Shown here in pieces: positions 17,511 to 26,314 of a stretch of 64,000 bases of DNA; position 1 is the first letter of the stretch, and every line of letters begins with the position of its first letter. The stretch comes from Neobacillus cucumis. GTDB taxonomy: Bacteria > Bacillota > Bacilli > Bacillales_B > DSM-18226. A program made the translations under genes and the position numbers. The notes beneath the pieces were generated by a model. It saw only the letters and a program-made list of their open reading frames with translations. It ran no database searches and was not told the origin of the DNA. The stretch lies in assembly GCF_023715505.1 (NCBI RefSeq), contig NZ_JAMBOH010000004.1, forward strand, positions 317,377 to 381,376, in the 5' to 3' direction.

Positions 17511-18383
17511 ATGGAAATTGGATTAAATCTATTTTCAGTGTTCAGAGAGTTAAACGAAGATTATTTCGGTACCTTAGAAAAGGTAGCTGAAATAGGTTAC
17601 AAAAATGTAGAGTTGATTTCTGCTAATTTTGCTACGGGTGAACGGTTTACTGATACCTTTTCCCTTCCTTTAATAAAACAAAAGTTTGACGACTTGGGAT
17701 TAAAAGCATTTGCAGCACATGAAGGTGTTGCTCCAGGCAAGGCGCTGCTTGATGCCGATTGGGATAAGATTATTGAAGAAAATGCATTACTTGGATGTCA
17801 GTCAATTGTTTTCCCAATGGCGTTCATATCCGGACGTGAGGACACCCTTAGAACAGCAGAACAGCTTAATCAATTAGGAAAGAAGTGTAAGGAAGCGGGG
17901 TTAAGCTTTTATTATCATAATCATGCACATGAGTTTAAGAGAATTGGAGAAACCTCCTTATTTGAACTTCTAGTCGAAAATACAGATTCAGAGAACGTAA
18001 AATTTGAACTTGACCTTGTTTGGGTGATGAGAGGTGGATATGATCCGATTTCATTGCTTGAAAAATTGGGTAATCGCTGTGACATAATCCATCAAAAGGA
18101 TTTAGGTAAACATGTCAATCCGGTTAACATATTTGCCGCTTTAAGCCAAGAGGATAACCAAGATACGATGAAATTATATACAGAAATTGTGAAGCCAAAC
18201 GATTTCGTTAATCTCGGTACTGGTATTGTTCATTTTCAAGAAACATATCAAACGCTGAATGAATTAGGATATATCCGTTATGCCATTGTGGAAAACGAAG
18301 GACAGCTTGGAAATAAATTTACAAGCATTGCGGACGATTTAAAAGTGATGGAGAACTATGTGCAAGGATTTATCAAAAAATAA
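17511..18383 (+). CDS. TIM-barrel sugar isomerase/epimerase
   Basis: This protein of about 290 residues belongs to the xylose-isomerase-like / AP-endonuclease-2 TIM-barrel family. The metal-site pattern is visible: HNHAHEF (about 138-144), FELDLVW with a metal Asp (about 167-173), IHQKDL (about 197-202) and VENEG near the end. Members isomerise or epimerise sugars; some are hydratases or lyases acting on 3-keto-sugars, and others cleave C-glycosides. It is followed 21 bp later by a Gfo/Idh/MocA oxidoreductase, a pairing typical of oxidation-driven sugar processing. Start: the GTG at 17508 and ATG at 17511 are adjacent; I prefer the ATG, with ATGGGGAAG upstream. The substrate cannot be read from sequence. 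Confidence 0.85.
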   Translation: MEIGLNLFSVFRELNEDYFGTLEKVAEIGYKNVELISANFATGERFTDTFSLPLIKQKFDDLGLKAFAAHEGVAPGKALLDADWDKIIEENALLGCQSIVFPMAFISGREDTLRTAEQLNQLGKKCKEAGLSFYYHNHAHEFKRIGETSLFELLVENTDSENVKFELDLVWVMRGGYDPISLLEKLGNRCDIIHQKDLGKHVNPVNIFAALSQEDNQDTMKLYTEIVKPNDFVNLGTGIVHFQETYQTLNELGYIRYAIVENEGQLGNKFTSIADDLKVMENYVQGFIKK

Positions 18384-18404
18384 TTCAAGAGGAGTGTTTT
18401 TCAT

Positions 18405-19502
18405 ATGTCCAAGAAGTTGAAAATTGGTATTATCGGCTGTGGTGGAATTGCTAATCAAAAGCATATGCCCTCATTGGCAAAGTTAAGTCACTTAGGAGAA
18501 ATGACTGCCTTTTGTGACGTGGTTGAGGAAAGAGCCGTTACAGCAGCACAGCAATTTGGCACCGAACAAGCAAAAGTTTATAGCAATTATAAAGAGCTAT
18601 TACAGGATGACTCGATTGATGTTGTGCATGTACTTACTCCAAATTTGCAACACTCCTTTATTACTATTGATGCACTAGAAGCGGGAAAGCATGTTATGTG
18701 TGAAAAGCCAATGGCCATTAATTCTAAAGAAGCCCAGGAAATGATTGATGCAGCTAATCGGACAGGCAAGAAACTGACAATAGGCTACCAAAACCGTTTT
18801 CGGGATGATTCAGAAGTATTGTACAAGGCCTCAAGAGAAGGTGAATTCGGCGATATTTATTTCGCAAAGGCACATGCCATACGAAGAAGAGCTGTTCCTA
18901 CATGGGGTGTATTTCTAGATGTAGAACAACAAGGGGGAGGACCTCTAATTGATATTGGTACTCATGCATTGGATTTGACTCTTTGGTGTATGGACAATTA
19001 CAAACCGCAATCTGTAACAGGATCAGTTTTCTATAAGCTTGCAGATAAACATGAAGGTAATTTATTCGGTCCATGGGACCCGGAAACATTTAAAGTAGAG
19101 GATTCTGCTTTTGGATTTATTAAGATGCAAAACGGAGCCACAATCATTCTAGAATGTGCGTGGGCACTAAATACCACGGATGTTCGTGAGGCGATGACTT
19201 CGTTATGTGGTACTGAGGGTGGCGCAGAAATGAAGGCATTACCAAAGTCACCTACAAGTGAGCTAGTTTTCAATAGCGCGAAATACGGTAAGTTGGTGGA
19301 AACCAAACCAGCGACTGGCGGGGGGATTGCCTATTTTGATGCCGGTGCGGAAGAACCTGGTGTAAAAGAGGCGAGACAGTGGCTCGATTGCATTATTCAT
19401 GATACAGAGCCACTAGTTAAACCGGAACAAGCATTAGTTGTCACACAAATTTTAGAGGCAATCTATACCTCGGCAAAGACAGGAAAAACAATCGAATTCT
19501 AA
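18405..19502 (+). CDS. Gfo/Idh/MocA-family oxidoreductase
   Basis: This 365-residue NAD(P)-dependent sugar dehydrogenase has an N-terminal Rossmann fold with GIIGCGGIAN (about 8-17), the CEKPMA motif (Lys near residue 103) and a C-terminal alpha/beta substrate domain with GGGPLIDIGTHALDL. Enzymes of this type oxidise sugar hydroxyls (often C1 or C3) of free sugars or of intact glycosides. The tight spacing to the upstream TIM-barrel protein indicates a two-gene functional unit. Together they could oxidise a glycoside and then eliminate, hydrate or isomerise the keto product. The start is well supported by AGAGGAG. No signal peptide is seen. Confidence 0.88.
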   Translation: MSKKLKIGIIGCGGIANQKHMPSLAKLSHLGEMTAFCDVVEERAVTAAQQFGTEQAKVYSNYKELLQDDSIDVVHVLTPNLQHSFITIDALEAGKHVMCEKPMAINSKEAQEMIDAANRTGKKLTIGYQNRFRDDSEVLYKASREGEFGDIYFAKAHAIRRRAVPTWGVFLDVEQQGGGPLIDIGTHALDLTLWCMDNYKPQSVTGSVFYKLADKHEGNLFGPWDPETFKVEDSAFGFIKMQNGATIILECAWALNTTDVREAMTSLCGTEGGAEMKALPKSPTSELVFNSAKYGKLVETKPATGGGIAYFDAGAEEPGVKEARQWLDCIIHDTEPLVKPEQALVVTQILEAIYTSAKTGKTIEF

Positions 19503-19524
19503 CCAAAGTGTAAAAAAAAGAAAT

Positions 19525-19548
19525 GGGGGATATTGAAATCCTCCTTTT
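19525..19548 (+). terminator. weak terminator
   Basis: GGGGGAT / ATCCTCC stem (one G-T pair) followed by four T. It probably gives partial termination between the oxidoreductase and the interrupted GH3. Confidence 0.5.
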
Positions 19549-19660
19549 CTGAGAAAATAAGAAAAAAATTTCGACTTTAAGAATTGTCCAGCCACAGCGC
19601 CCTTCGTCATTATGAAAGTTATTCTTAGTTGAAATAACAATATAGTTGGGAGGATTTTGA

Positions 19661-21937
19661 ATGAATGATCATAAAGCGTTAATTAATACTGAAGACCAGA
19701 TTAAATATATTGAAAATAATGATGGACCAACGTTAGGTTATTCAGAAACCTCTGGGGTTACCATTATCCAAAAAGATGGATATTTTTTTTAGGATTTAAA
19801 CAAAGACGGAAAAATAGATAAATATGAGGACTGGAGGTTAACTCCTGAAGAAAGAGCAAAGGACCTTGCATCTAAAATGACAATTGAGCAAATTGCCGGA
19901 CTCATGCTATACAGCAGGCATCAAGCCGTACCGGCAGGGAGTAAGGGCTGGTTTGCTGGTACATATGGAGGCAAATCTTACGAAGAAAGTGGTGTAAAGC
20001 CATGGGACTTAACCGATGAACAAATCGAGTTTCTATTTAAAGATAATTTGAGACATATCCTTGTAACAACTTTAGAAAATCCTGAAACGGCTGCGCGCTG
20101 GAATAACAATATTCAGGCATTTGCAGAAGGAACAGGGCTTGGCATCCCAGCAAACAATAGCTCAGACCCACGACATGGTTCAGATTCGAGTACCGAATTT
20201 AATGCAGGAGCAGGCGGTAAAATTTCCATGTGGCCTGAGCCGCTGGGGCTTGCAGCTACATTTAATCCAGAAATAGCAGAAAAATTTGGGGAAATTGCCT
20301 CAAAGGAGTATCGGGCATTAGGGATTACAACTGCTCTTTCTCCCCAAATTGATATTGCAACCGATCCACGCTGGTTCCGTTTTAATGGAACCTTTGGGGA
20401 AGATTCACAGCTATCTGCAGATATGGCTCGTGCGTATGTGGTCGGGTTTCAGGATTCATCGGGTGATAAAGAAATTGCCGAAGGCTAGGGTTACGACAGC
20501 GTCAACGCAATGGTAAAACATTGGCCCGGGGGCGGCTCTGGCGAAAGCGGAAGAGATGCCCACTATGGATATGGTAAGTATGCCGTTTATCCAGGTGGTA
20601 ATTTTGCAGAACATTTAATTCCATTTACAGAAGGTGCCTTTAACTTACCTGGTAAAACAAAGATGGCTTCTGCTGTTATGCCTTATTATACCATATCAGT
20701 TGATCAAGATCCGGTTAATGGGGAAAATATCGGTAATTCTTATAACTCTTACTTAATTAATGAGTTGCTTCGAAACAGATATGGTTATGATGGTGTTGTT
20801 TGCACGGATTGGATCATTACTGCCGATGAACCGGAGAATATTGATACATTTGTCGGCGGGAAGCCATGGGGTGTCGAAGAACTGTCCGTTTCAGAACGAC
20901 ATTACAAATTAATTATGGCCGGAGTCGATCAATTCGGAGGAAATAATGAAGCTGGCCCGATTTTGGAAGCGTACCAAATGGGCGTTGCTGAACATGGTGA
21001 AGCGTTTATGCGACAACGCTTTGAAGAATCGGCAGTACGTCTATTAAAAAATATCTTTCGTTTAGGTCTTTTTGAAAACCCTTATCTAAAAGTAGAAAAA
21101 ACTGTCCAAGAGGTTGGGAAACCAGAGTATATGCAGGAAGGATATGATGTGCAGCTAAAGTCTATTGTTATGTTGAAAAACAAGAATCAAATACTGCCAT
21201 TAAGTAAGGGCAAGGCAGCATATATTCCTAAAAGATTTACGCCTGCCGGCAAAGATTGGTTTGGTAATCCAACACCTGAAAAATACGAATATCCAGTTAG
21301 TGTCGAAGTGGCAAAGAAATATTTCAAGGTGACAGATAACCCAGATGAAGCAGATTTTGGTCTGGTTTTTATCAGTACACCAAAATCAGGAACAGGTTAT
21401 AGCCATGAGGATGTGAAAGAAGGAGGTAATGGGTATGTACCAATCAGCCTTCAGTATAAATCTTATACGGCGAATTTTGCCCGCGAAAAAAGTCTTGCAG
21501 GTGATGCGCGTCCGGGTGACGTTTTAAACCGATCTTACAAAGGGAAAACGGTGGTACCAAGTAATACAACCGATTTGGATATGGTGTTAGATACAGTTGA
21601 AATAATGAAAGGCAAACCGGTAGTAGTTTCGATTTTGTTATCAAACCCGACGGTTGTCGAAGAATTTGAAGGTAATGTTGATGTTATTCTTGCGAATTTC
21701 GGAGTACAAGATCAAGCGATTTTTGAGATTTTAACAGGCGGTACTGAACCCTCAGGTCTTCTGCCAATGCAAATGCCTGCCAGCATTAAAACAGTCGAAG
21801 AACAATTGGAAGATGTGGCTCACGACATGGAATGTCACGTGGACACTGAGGGAAATAAATATGACTTTACCTTTGGTCTAAATTGGTCTGGCAAGATTCA
21901 GGATGAAAGAACCGAAAAATATCAAAAAAACAAATAA
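19661..21937 (+). pseudogene. GH3 beta-glycosidase interrupted by two in-frame TAG codons
   Basis: One continuous reading frame from ATG 19661 (GGGAGG ribosome site) to 21937 encodes a complete GH3 enzyme of about 758 codons, except for TAG at 19790-19792 and TAG at 20486-20488. The same frame resumes without shift on both sides. The first TAG sits in DGYFF*DLNKDGK, where homologs are expected to have Lys (AAG). The second sits in AEG*GYDSVN just before MVKHWPGGG, where Trp (TGG) is expected. Each is one base from the expected codon. Catalytic features survive: KHWPGGGSG, and nucleophile Asp in CTDW. No signal peptide is seen. It is most likely a recently inactivated gene or sequencing error. 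Downstream ATGs would give only fragments lacking half of the barrel. Confidence 0.85.
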
Positions 21938-21939
21938 AA

Positions 21940-21980
21940 TTACAATTAAAATTACAGTTACAATTACAGTTACAGTTACA
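21940..21980 (+). repeat. short hexanucleotide repeat (TTACAR)
   Basis: Between the interrupted GH3 and the secreted esterase, ATTACA/GTTACA units follow each other about six times, with one degenerate unit. It is a small microsatellite-like tract in the leader of the esterase gene, with no evident function. Confidence 0.6.
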
Positions 21981-22060
21981 AAAAACTTTAAAACTAATTA
22001 TCTATAACTTCGATCCCAGAAAGTGCATTAAAAAGTTTTATAAGGGGGAAAGGAAGACAA

Positions 22061-23185
22061 ATGAAAAATAGAAGATTAAGAAAATTAATTGGTTTACTAA
22101 TGTTAGCTTTACTTATTTTTCCATCATATACTATCACAGCCTTTGCAAAGGATACTGATAATAGAGGGAAAGTTGCCGCTCCAACTCCCTCTTTGCCACC
22201 AGGAGAATACTATAAATCACAAACTATTGAATTAGGTTCTGTTACACCAGGTGTTAGTATTTACTATACGCTTGATGGAAGCATTCCAACAAAACAAAGC
22301 CTCTTATATACTGAACCAATTACTATAAGCCAAAATACGGTCATAAAGGCAATTGCTATAAGGGGGAACGTTAATAGCAGCGTATTAGAAGTTACCAATG
22401 GAAAGACAAATAGTGAGGTGGTTGATTTGACTTATACATTTGTAACAAGAGAGTCCATTGCTGATAAATTTTTAAAATTAACTTATAACTCAATGCCATA
22501 TCGTCTTTATGTACCTGAGAATTACGACCCAAATAAATCTTATCCACTAGTACTATTTTTACATGGCGGCGGGGAACGTGGAACGGATAATGTAAAGCAG
22601 ATTACTGCTAATGATGGTGCAGTTATTTGGGCTGCACCTGAAAATCAAGCTAAACATCAGGCCTTTGTATTAGCTCCACAAGCTCGAAACGTACCTGATG
22701 GTGGATTTGGAATAACTCGGGATTCCGATAATAATATCAATTTAAGTCGAGTTTTTGAGTTTTCTACAGACCTTGGGACGGCCTATGAAATCCTGCAGCA
22801 TGTTAGAAATAATTATAATATTGACAGTAACCGCTTATACTCAACAGGATTGTCCCAGGGGGGCTTTGGTACGTACAATTTAAATATGAAGTATCCGGAT
22901 TTGTTTGCTGCGATGGTACCAATCGCGGGCGGTGGTGATCCAGAAAAGGCTTATTTACTCGGAAATAAACCAATATGGGAATTTCATGCTGTGGATGACA
23001 GCGTCATTCCGGTATCTTATTCTCAAAATATAATTGAGGCTATTCGAAATGCTGGGGGAAATCCAATTTACACCGAATATCCAGCTGAATTCAAATATAA
23101 CCATGGTTCGTGGGTACCAGCTTACGAAAATAAAGAAATGATTGAATGGGTCTTTAAGCAAGAAAAACTTGCCAATGTAAGGTAG
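22061..23185 (+). CDS. secreted esterase with chitobiase-C-type domain
   Basis: This 374-residue protein has a Sec signal peptide (RRLRK, hydrophobic core, predicted cleavage after AFA at residue 29). Next is a CHB_HEX_C-like beta-sandwich (about 40-120) with the hallmark YYTLDGSIPT, then an alpha/beta hydrolase domain (about 145-374) of the PHB-depolymerase/CE1-like esterase type. Oxyanion HGGGERG and nucleophile Ser265 in GLSQGG are clear. The acid Asp lies in HAVDDSVIP, and His in YNHGSW. It is the only clearly exported enzyme among the carbohydrate genes, so it probably removes acyl or feruloyl/acetyl esters outside the cell before uptake. It is followed 12 bp later by the ChbG-type deacetylase. 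RBS AAGGGGGAAAGG. Confidence 0.88.
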   Translation: MKNRRLRKLIGLLMLALLIFPSYTITAFAKDTDNRGKVAAPTPSLPPGEYYKSQTIELGSVTPGVSIYYTLDGSIPTKQSLLYTEPITISQNTVIKAIAIRGNVNSSVLEVTNGKTNSEVVDLTYTFVTRESIADKFLKLTYNSMPYRLYVPENYDPNKSYPLVLFLHGGGERGTDNVKQITANDGAVIWAAPENQAKHQAFVLAPQARNVPDGGFGITRDSDNNINLSRVFEFSTDLGTAYEILQHVRNNYNIDSNRLYSTGLSQGGFGTYNLNMKYPDLFAAMVPIAGGGDPEKAYLLGNKPIWEFHAVDDSVIPVSYSQNIIEAIRNAGGNPIYTEYPAEFKYNHGSWVPAYENKEMIEWVFKQEKLANVR

Positions 23186-23196
23186 GTGTAGAAAAA

Positions 23197-24039
23197 ATGT
23201 CAAATGAACGTTTTTTAATTCTCAATGCTGATGATTTTGGAATGTGTCATTCAACAAATGAAGCTATCAATACGCTATTTACGGAAGGAGCGATTACCTC
23301 CGCTAGTCTCATGATGACATGTCCTTGGACATTGGAAGCCATCCATCTTATTAAAAAGAATCCTTCGATGGACGTTGGAATCCATCTAACCCATACATCT
23401 GAATGGAATGCCTATAAATGGGGACCGCTTAGTTCAAATATGAATACTCTGGTGGACAAAAATGGGTATTTTCCTGCAGATACCGCTACTGCTTTAAAGC
23501 AGGCTGACCCTGACCAGCTTAGGGAAGAAGCAATCGCTCAGATAGAGTTTGCGCTTAAATCAGGGCTAGACCCCACCAACATTGATAATCACATGGGAAG
23601 TATGCACCATGTCATGGACATTCTGTTAGACCTTTGCGAAAGGTATCAATTGCCATTAAGATATGCCAAACAAGGTCACTCGTTCAGAACCCAGACAAAT
23701 CATGAGGAAATTGTCACTCTTGCAGACAAAAAGGGGATACAATTGCCAGATCATATTGAAATGTTACCTTTTTTTGCACCTGAAGGAAAAGAACCAGCCT
23801 ATCAAATCACAAAAGAGGCAGCGATTAACTGTATTCGCTCATTAAAACCAGGTGTAACGGAATTAGTCTTCCATCCGTCCCTGGATACCAGTGAATTAAA
23901 AGGCATCACGGAAACTTGGCCAATGAGGTGGTTTGAATTTGAAATATTTCGGGATGAAGAAATCCAGGAACTACTGCGTTCAGAGAATATACAACTGATA
24001 CAATGGCGTGATTTGCGTAATCGACAAAGACAAATGTGA
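23197..24039 (+). CDS. YdjC/ChbG-family carbohydrate deacetylase
   Basis: This 280-residue protein is a polysaccharide-deacetylase-like TIM barrel of the YdjC/ChbG/HpnK family. The metal and catalytic motif NADDFGMCHSTNEA lies at 10-23, a His is in IHLTHTSEW near 62-68, and DNHMGSMHH near 130-138. ChbG removes one acetyl from chitobiose; relatives act on other N- or O-acetylated sugars. The gene directly follows the secreted esterase and is probably co-transcribed, so the pair looks like a deacylation unit. No signal peptide is seen, hence it is intracellular. The true substrate is not evident, and no GlcNAc pathway lies nearby. Confidence 0.85.
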   Translation: MSNERFLILNADDFGMCHSTNEAINTLFTEGAITSASLMMTCPWTLEAIHLIKKNPSMDVGIHLTHTSEWNAYKWGPLSSNMNTLVDKNGYFPADTATALKQADPDQLREEAIAQIEFALKSGLDPTNIDNHMGSMHHVMDILLDLCERYQLPLRYAKQGHSFRTQTNHEEIVTLADKKGIQLPDHIEMLPFFAPEGKEPAYQITKEAAINCIRSLKPGVTELVFHPSLDTSELKGITETWPMRWFEFEIFRDEEIQELLRSENIQLIQWRDLRNRQRQM

Positions 24040-24116
24040 TAAATGAGGCCCGAAATTTGGACGCTTGAAAAAAGTTCAATTTTTCGGGTTAACCTGTTTT
24101 TTGGAGGTTTTTTAAC

Positions 24117-24515
24117 TTGAAAAAGATAAGAACAGGTTCCGGAGCCGGATATGCTGGAGATCGGATTGAACCAGCTTAAAAAGGGAAACTGGGACTATAT
24201 TATTTTCGAATGTCTAGCAGAAAGGACCATCTCACTTGCACAATAGCAAAAACTCCTCGATCCAACAAAAGGATATAAAGAAACTACTAGAGTACCGTAT
24301 GGAAAAGATACTCCCTTTATGTATTGAAAAGAATGTAAAGAGTATCACCAATATGGGGGCAGCCAACCCTTTGGCAGCCGTAAGAGCAACAGAAAGACTG
24401 GCAAAACAATTGGAAATCAAACAGCTCAAGATGCAGCAGTTCTTGGGATGATGTTTATCACAATGTTGAAAAATACTTGGATTATACGGTAATTGAGACA
24501 GGTGAGAAACTTTAA
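24117..24515 (+). pseudogene. decayed AtuA-family (DUF1446) gene
   Basis: After a good GGAGG site, TTG 24117 opens a frame reading KKIRTGSGAGYAGDRIEPA. Continuity then requires at least three frame changes and crosses a TAG (24246 region). The pieces read KKGNWDYIIFECLAERTISLAQ, then EYRMEKILPLCIEKNVKSI and TNMGAANPLAAV, then DDVYHNVEKYLDYTVIETGEKL. In order, these match the start of acyclic-terpene-utilization AtuA-family proteins. The C-terminal two thirds is missing. The family is often found with catabolic clusters, and its biochemical role is poorly defined. This copy is clearly dead. Confidence 0.8.
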
Positions 24516-24555
24516 TGAGTGATAATAATCCATAAGAAAAGCCGGTATTCGGTAG

Positions 24556-24624
24556 AAAAGTCGGAAAATTGAAAATGATAAGTCGCTTTTTTAGTAAGTC
24601 TATCTTTGTATTCTCTTTTAAAAT
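24556..24624 (+). promoter_or_regulatory. class A promoter, site 2
   Basis: GTCG at 24560 and 24582 (22 bp apart), then TTTTTTAGTAAG and -10 TAAAAT at 24619, 34 bp after the second repeat. It precedes the solute-binding protein gene and closely resembles site 1. Confidence 0.72.
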
Positions 24625-24666
24625 GAAGGTAAGAAGGAGATCATATCAAATTCTTAAAAAATATTT

Positions 24667-24680
24667 TGATAGCGTTTCCA
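24667..24680 (+). promoter_or_regulatory. cre-like box
   Basis: TGATAGCGTTTCCA matches 12 of 14 cre positions. It sits in the leader of the solute-binding protein gene, downstream of the class A promoter, as also at 31469 and 33224. Confidence 0.55.
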
Positions 24681-24717
24681 ATGTGCGTGATCAAAATCAA
24701 AAATAAGGGGGAAAACA

Positions 24718-26208
24718 ATGGGTAAGGGTAAATTTTTTGTCAGATTTATCGTGGTCATAATGTCAGCTTTTTTAATTCTGACCGGATGTTCCTCGAAGCA
24801 AAGCGGCACTGCTAGTAAAGGTGATTCTAATGGAAAAGGCGAACCGTATCAACTGACAATGGCATACCTAGCCTTTACAAAAATTGACGATTTGCCATTG
24901 GTTCAAAAGGAAATCAATAAAATTACCAAGAAAAAGATCAATGCAACCGTTAAACTAATGCCAATTAACGGCTCCGCTTGGTCGCAGCAATCTAACCTGC
25001 TGCTGACAGGAAATGAAAAACTCGACTTAATCGTATCCTCATCATTCTTTGGCTATAATACATCTGCTGTCAAGGGGCAATATCTTCCGTTAGATGAACT
25101 TCTGGAGAAATACGGTAAAGGGATTTTAGAAGCAGTGCCTAAAACGCTTCTTGAAGGAGACAGAGTGAACGGGAAACTCTATGCAGTCCCAAGTGCAAGA
25201 GACTGGGGCGTCGATTATGGTTTTGTTATGAGAACGGACATTGTGGATAAATATAACATTGACCTTTCTCAGGTAAAATCCTTTTCGGATTTAGAGAAGG
25301 TGTTTAAAGTTGTCAAAGAAAAAGAACCAACTTTAGCCCCAATTGTTAATACAGGTGCCATCACAACGACAAGCGTCTTAAATGGCGGAAAGTATGATGT
25401 TCTTGGTGATGGCTTGGGCGTCATGTCTTTTAAAGACAAAAAATTTATCAATATGTTTGAAGATCCAGATTATAAGGATTCAGTAGCATTAACAAGAAAA
25501 TGGTTCAAAGCAGGGTATGTCATGAAGGATGCTGCAACATCACAAGAAGCAGCAGCTAATATCGTAAAAGCAGGAAAAGGGTTTGGTTACTTTTCTCATA
25601 TGAAGCCAGGTTTTGAAGTACAGGAACAAGGAATCACAGAGCATGAAATGGTAGCTGTTAGATTTACAGATGTTTACTCTTACACTGATTCTGCTACATC
25701 CTTTGGGATGTCCATTGCGAGAAACAGCCAAAATCCAGAAAAAGCAATGGAGCTTATGAACTTACTTTACACTGACAAAGACATTATGAATTTAATTGCA
25801 AATGGTATTGAAGGGAAGCATTACGTAGTTAAATCAGATGGAACTATTAAATTACCGGATGGTGTTAAAGAATCTAAATATGTTTTTGGACAATGGGAAA
25901 TTGGAAATAATTTCCTAACCTATCCTTGGGAAGGAAACCCGCCAAATTATTGGGAAATTTTTAAGAAGCACAACGACTCTGCTATCTTCTCTCCAGCTTT
26001 TGGTTTTACATTTAATCCAGATCCAGTAAAAACAGAAATCGCCGCAGCAACAAACGTACTTAATCAATATAAAGTAGGGATTGAATCAGGTACATTAGAT
26101 CCCAATAAGAGCTTACCAGAATTCAATAAAAAGCTGAAACAAGCAGGTTTGGAGAAAATCATCGCTGAGAAACAAAAGCAATATGATAAGTGGAAGAAAA
26201 ATAAATAA
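24718..26208 (+). CDS. ABC sugar importer solute-binding lipoprotein (LplA-like), paralog 1
   Basis: This 496-residue extracellular solute-binding protein has a lipoprotein signal: a basic start, hydrophobic stretch and lipobox LTGC with Cys at about residue 24. A Ser/Lys-rich linker and a family-1-type binding fold with a DUF3502-like C-terminus follow, as in B. subtilis LplA/YtcQ. It would capture an oligosaccharide or glycoside at the membrane. It is strongly similar, with long identical blocks, to the protein at 31528. No permease lies next to it, so it probably feeds the permeases at 33266-35148. It has its own class A promoter plus cre box and its own terminator. RBS AAGGGGGAAAAC. Confidence 0.93.
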   Translation: MGKGKFFVRFIVVIMSAFLILTGCSSKQSGTASKGDSNGKGEPYQLTMAYLAFTKIDDLPLVQKEINKITKKKINATVKLMPINGSAWSQQSNLLLTGNEKLDLIVSSSFFGYNTSAVKGQYLPLDELLEKYGKGILEAVPKTLLEGDRVNGKLYAVPSARDWGVDYGFVMRTDIVDKYNIDLSQVKSFSDLEKVFKVVKEKEPTLAPIVNTGAITTTSVLNGGKYDVLGDGLGVMSFKDKKFINMFEDPDYKDSVALTRKWFKAGYVMKDAATSQEAAANIVKAGKGFGYFSHMKPGFEVQEQGITEHEMVAVRFTDVYSYTDSATSFGMSIARNSQNPEKAMELMNLLYTDKDIMNLIANGIEGKHYVVKSDGTIKLPDGVKESKYVFGQWEIGNNFLTYPWEGNPPNYWEIFKKHNDSAIFSPAFGFTFNPDPVKTEIAAATNVLNQYKVGIESGTLDPNKSLPEFNKKLKQAGLEKIIAEKQKQYDKWKKNK

Positions 26209-26220
26209 TTTTTGATGGTT

Positions 26221-26252
26221 AGGGAGCTGGATTTTACTCCAGTTCTCTTTTT
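26221..26252 (+). terminator. Rho-independent terminator
   Basis: GGGAGCTGGA / TCCAGTTCTC stem followed by TTTTTC, ending the solute-binding protein transcript. Confidence 0.8.
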
Positions 26253-26314
26253 CTATAAGTCTACTAATACCATTCATAATAAAATAAAAGTTAATAGAGG
26301 AGTTGGAAAGATAG

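Noticed and set aside
19790..20488. TAG as a coded amino acid (pyrrolysine) in the GH3 gene
   Set aside because: No pyl genes are visible, the expected residues are ordinary Lys and Trp, and other genes nearby use TAG as a normal stop.
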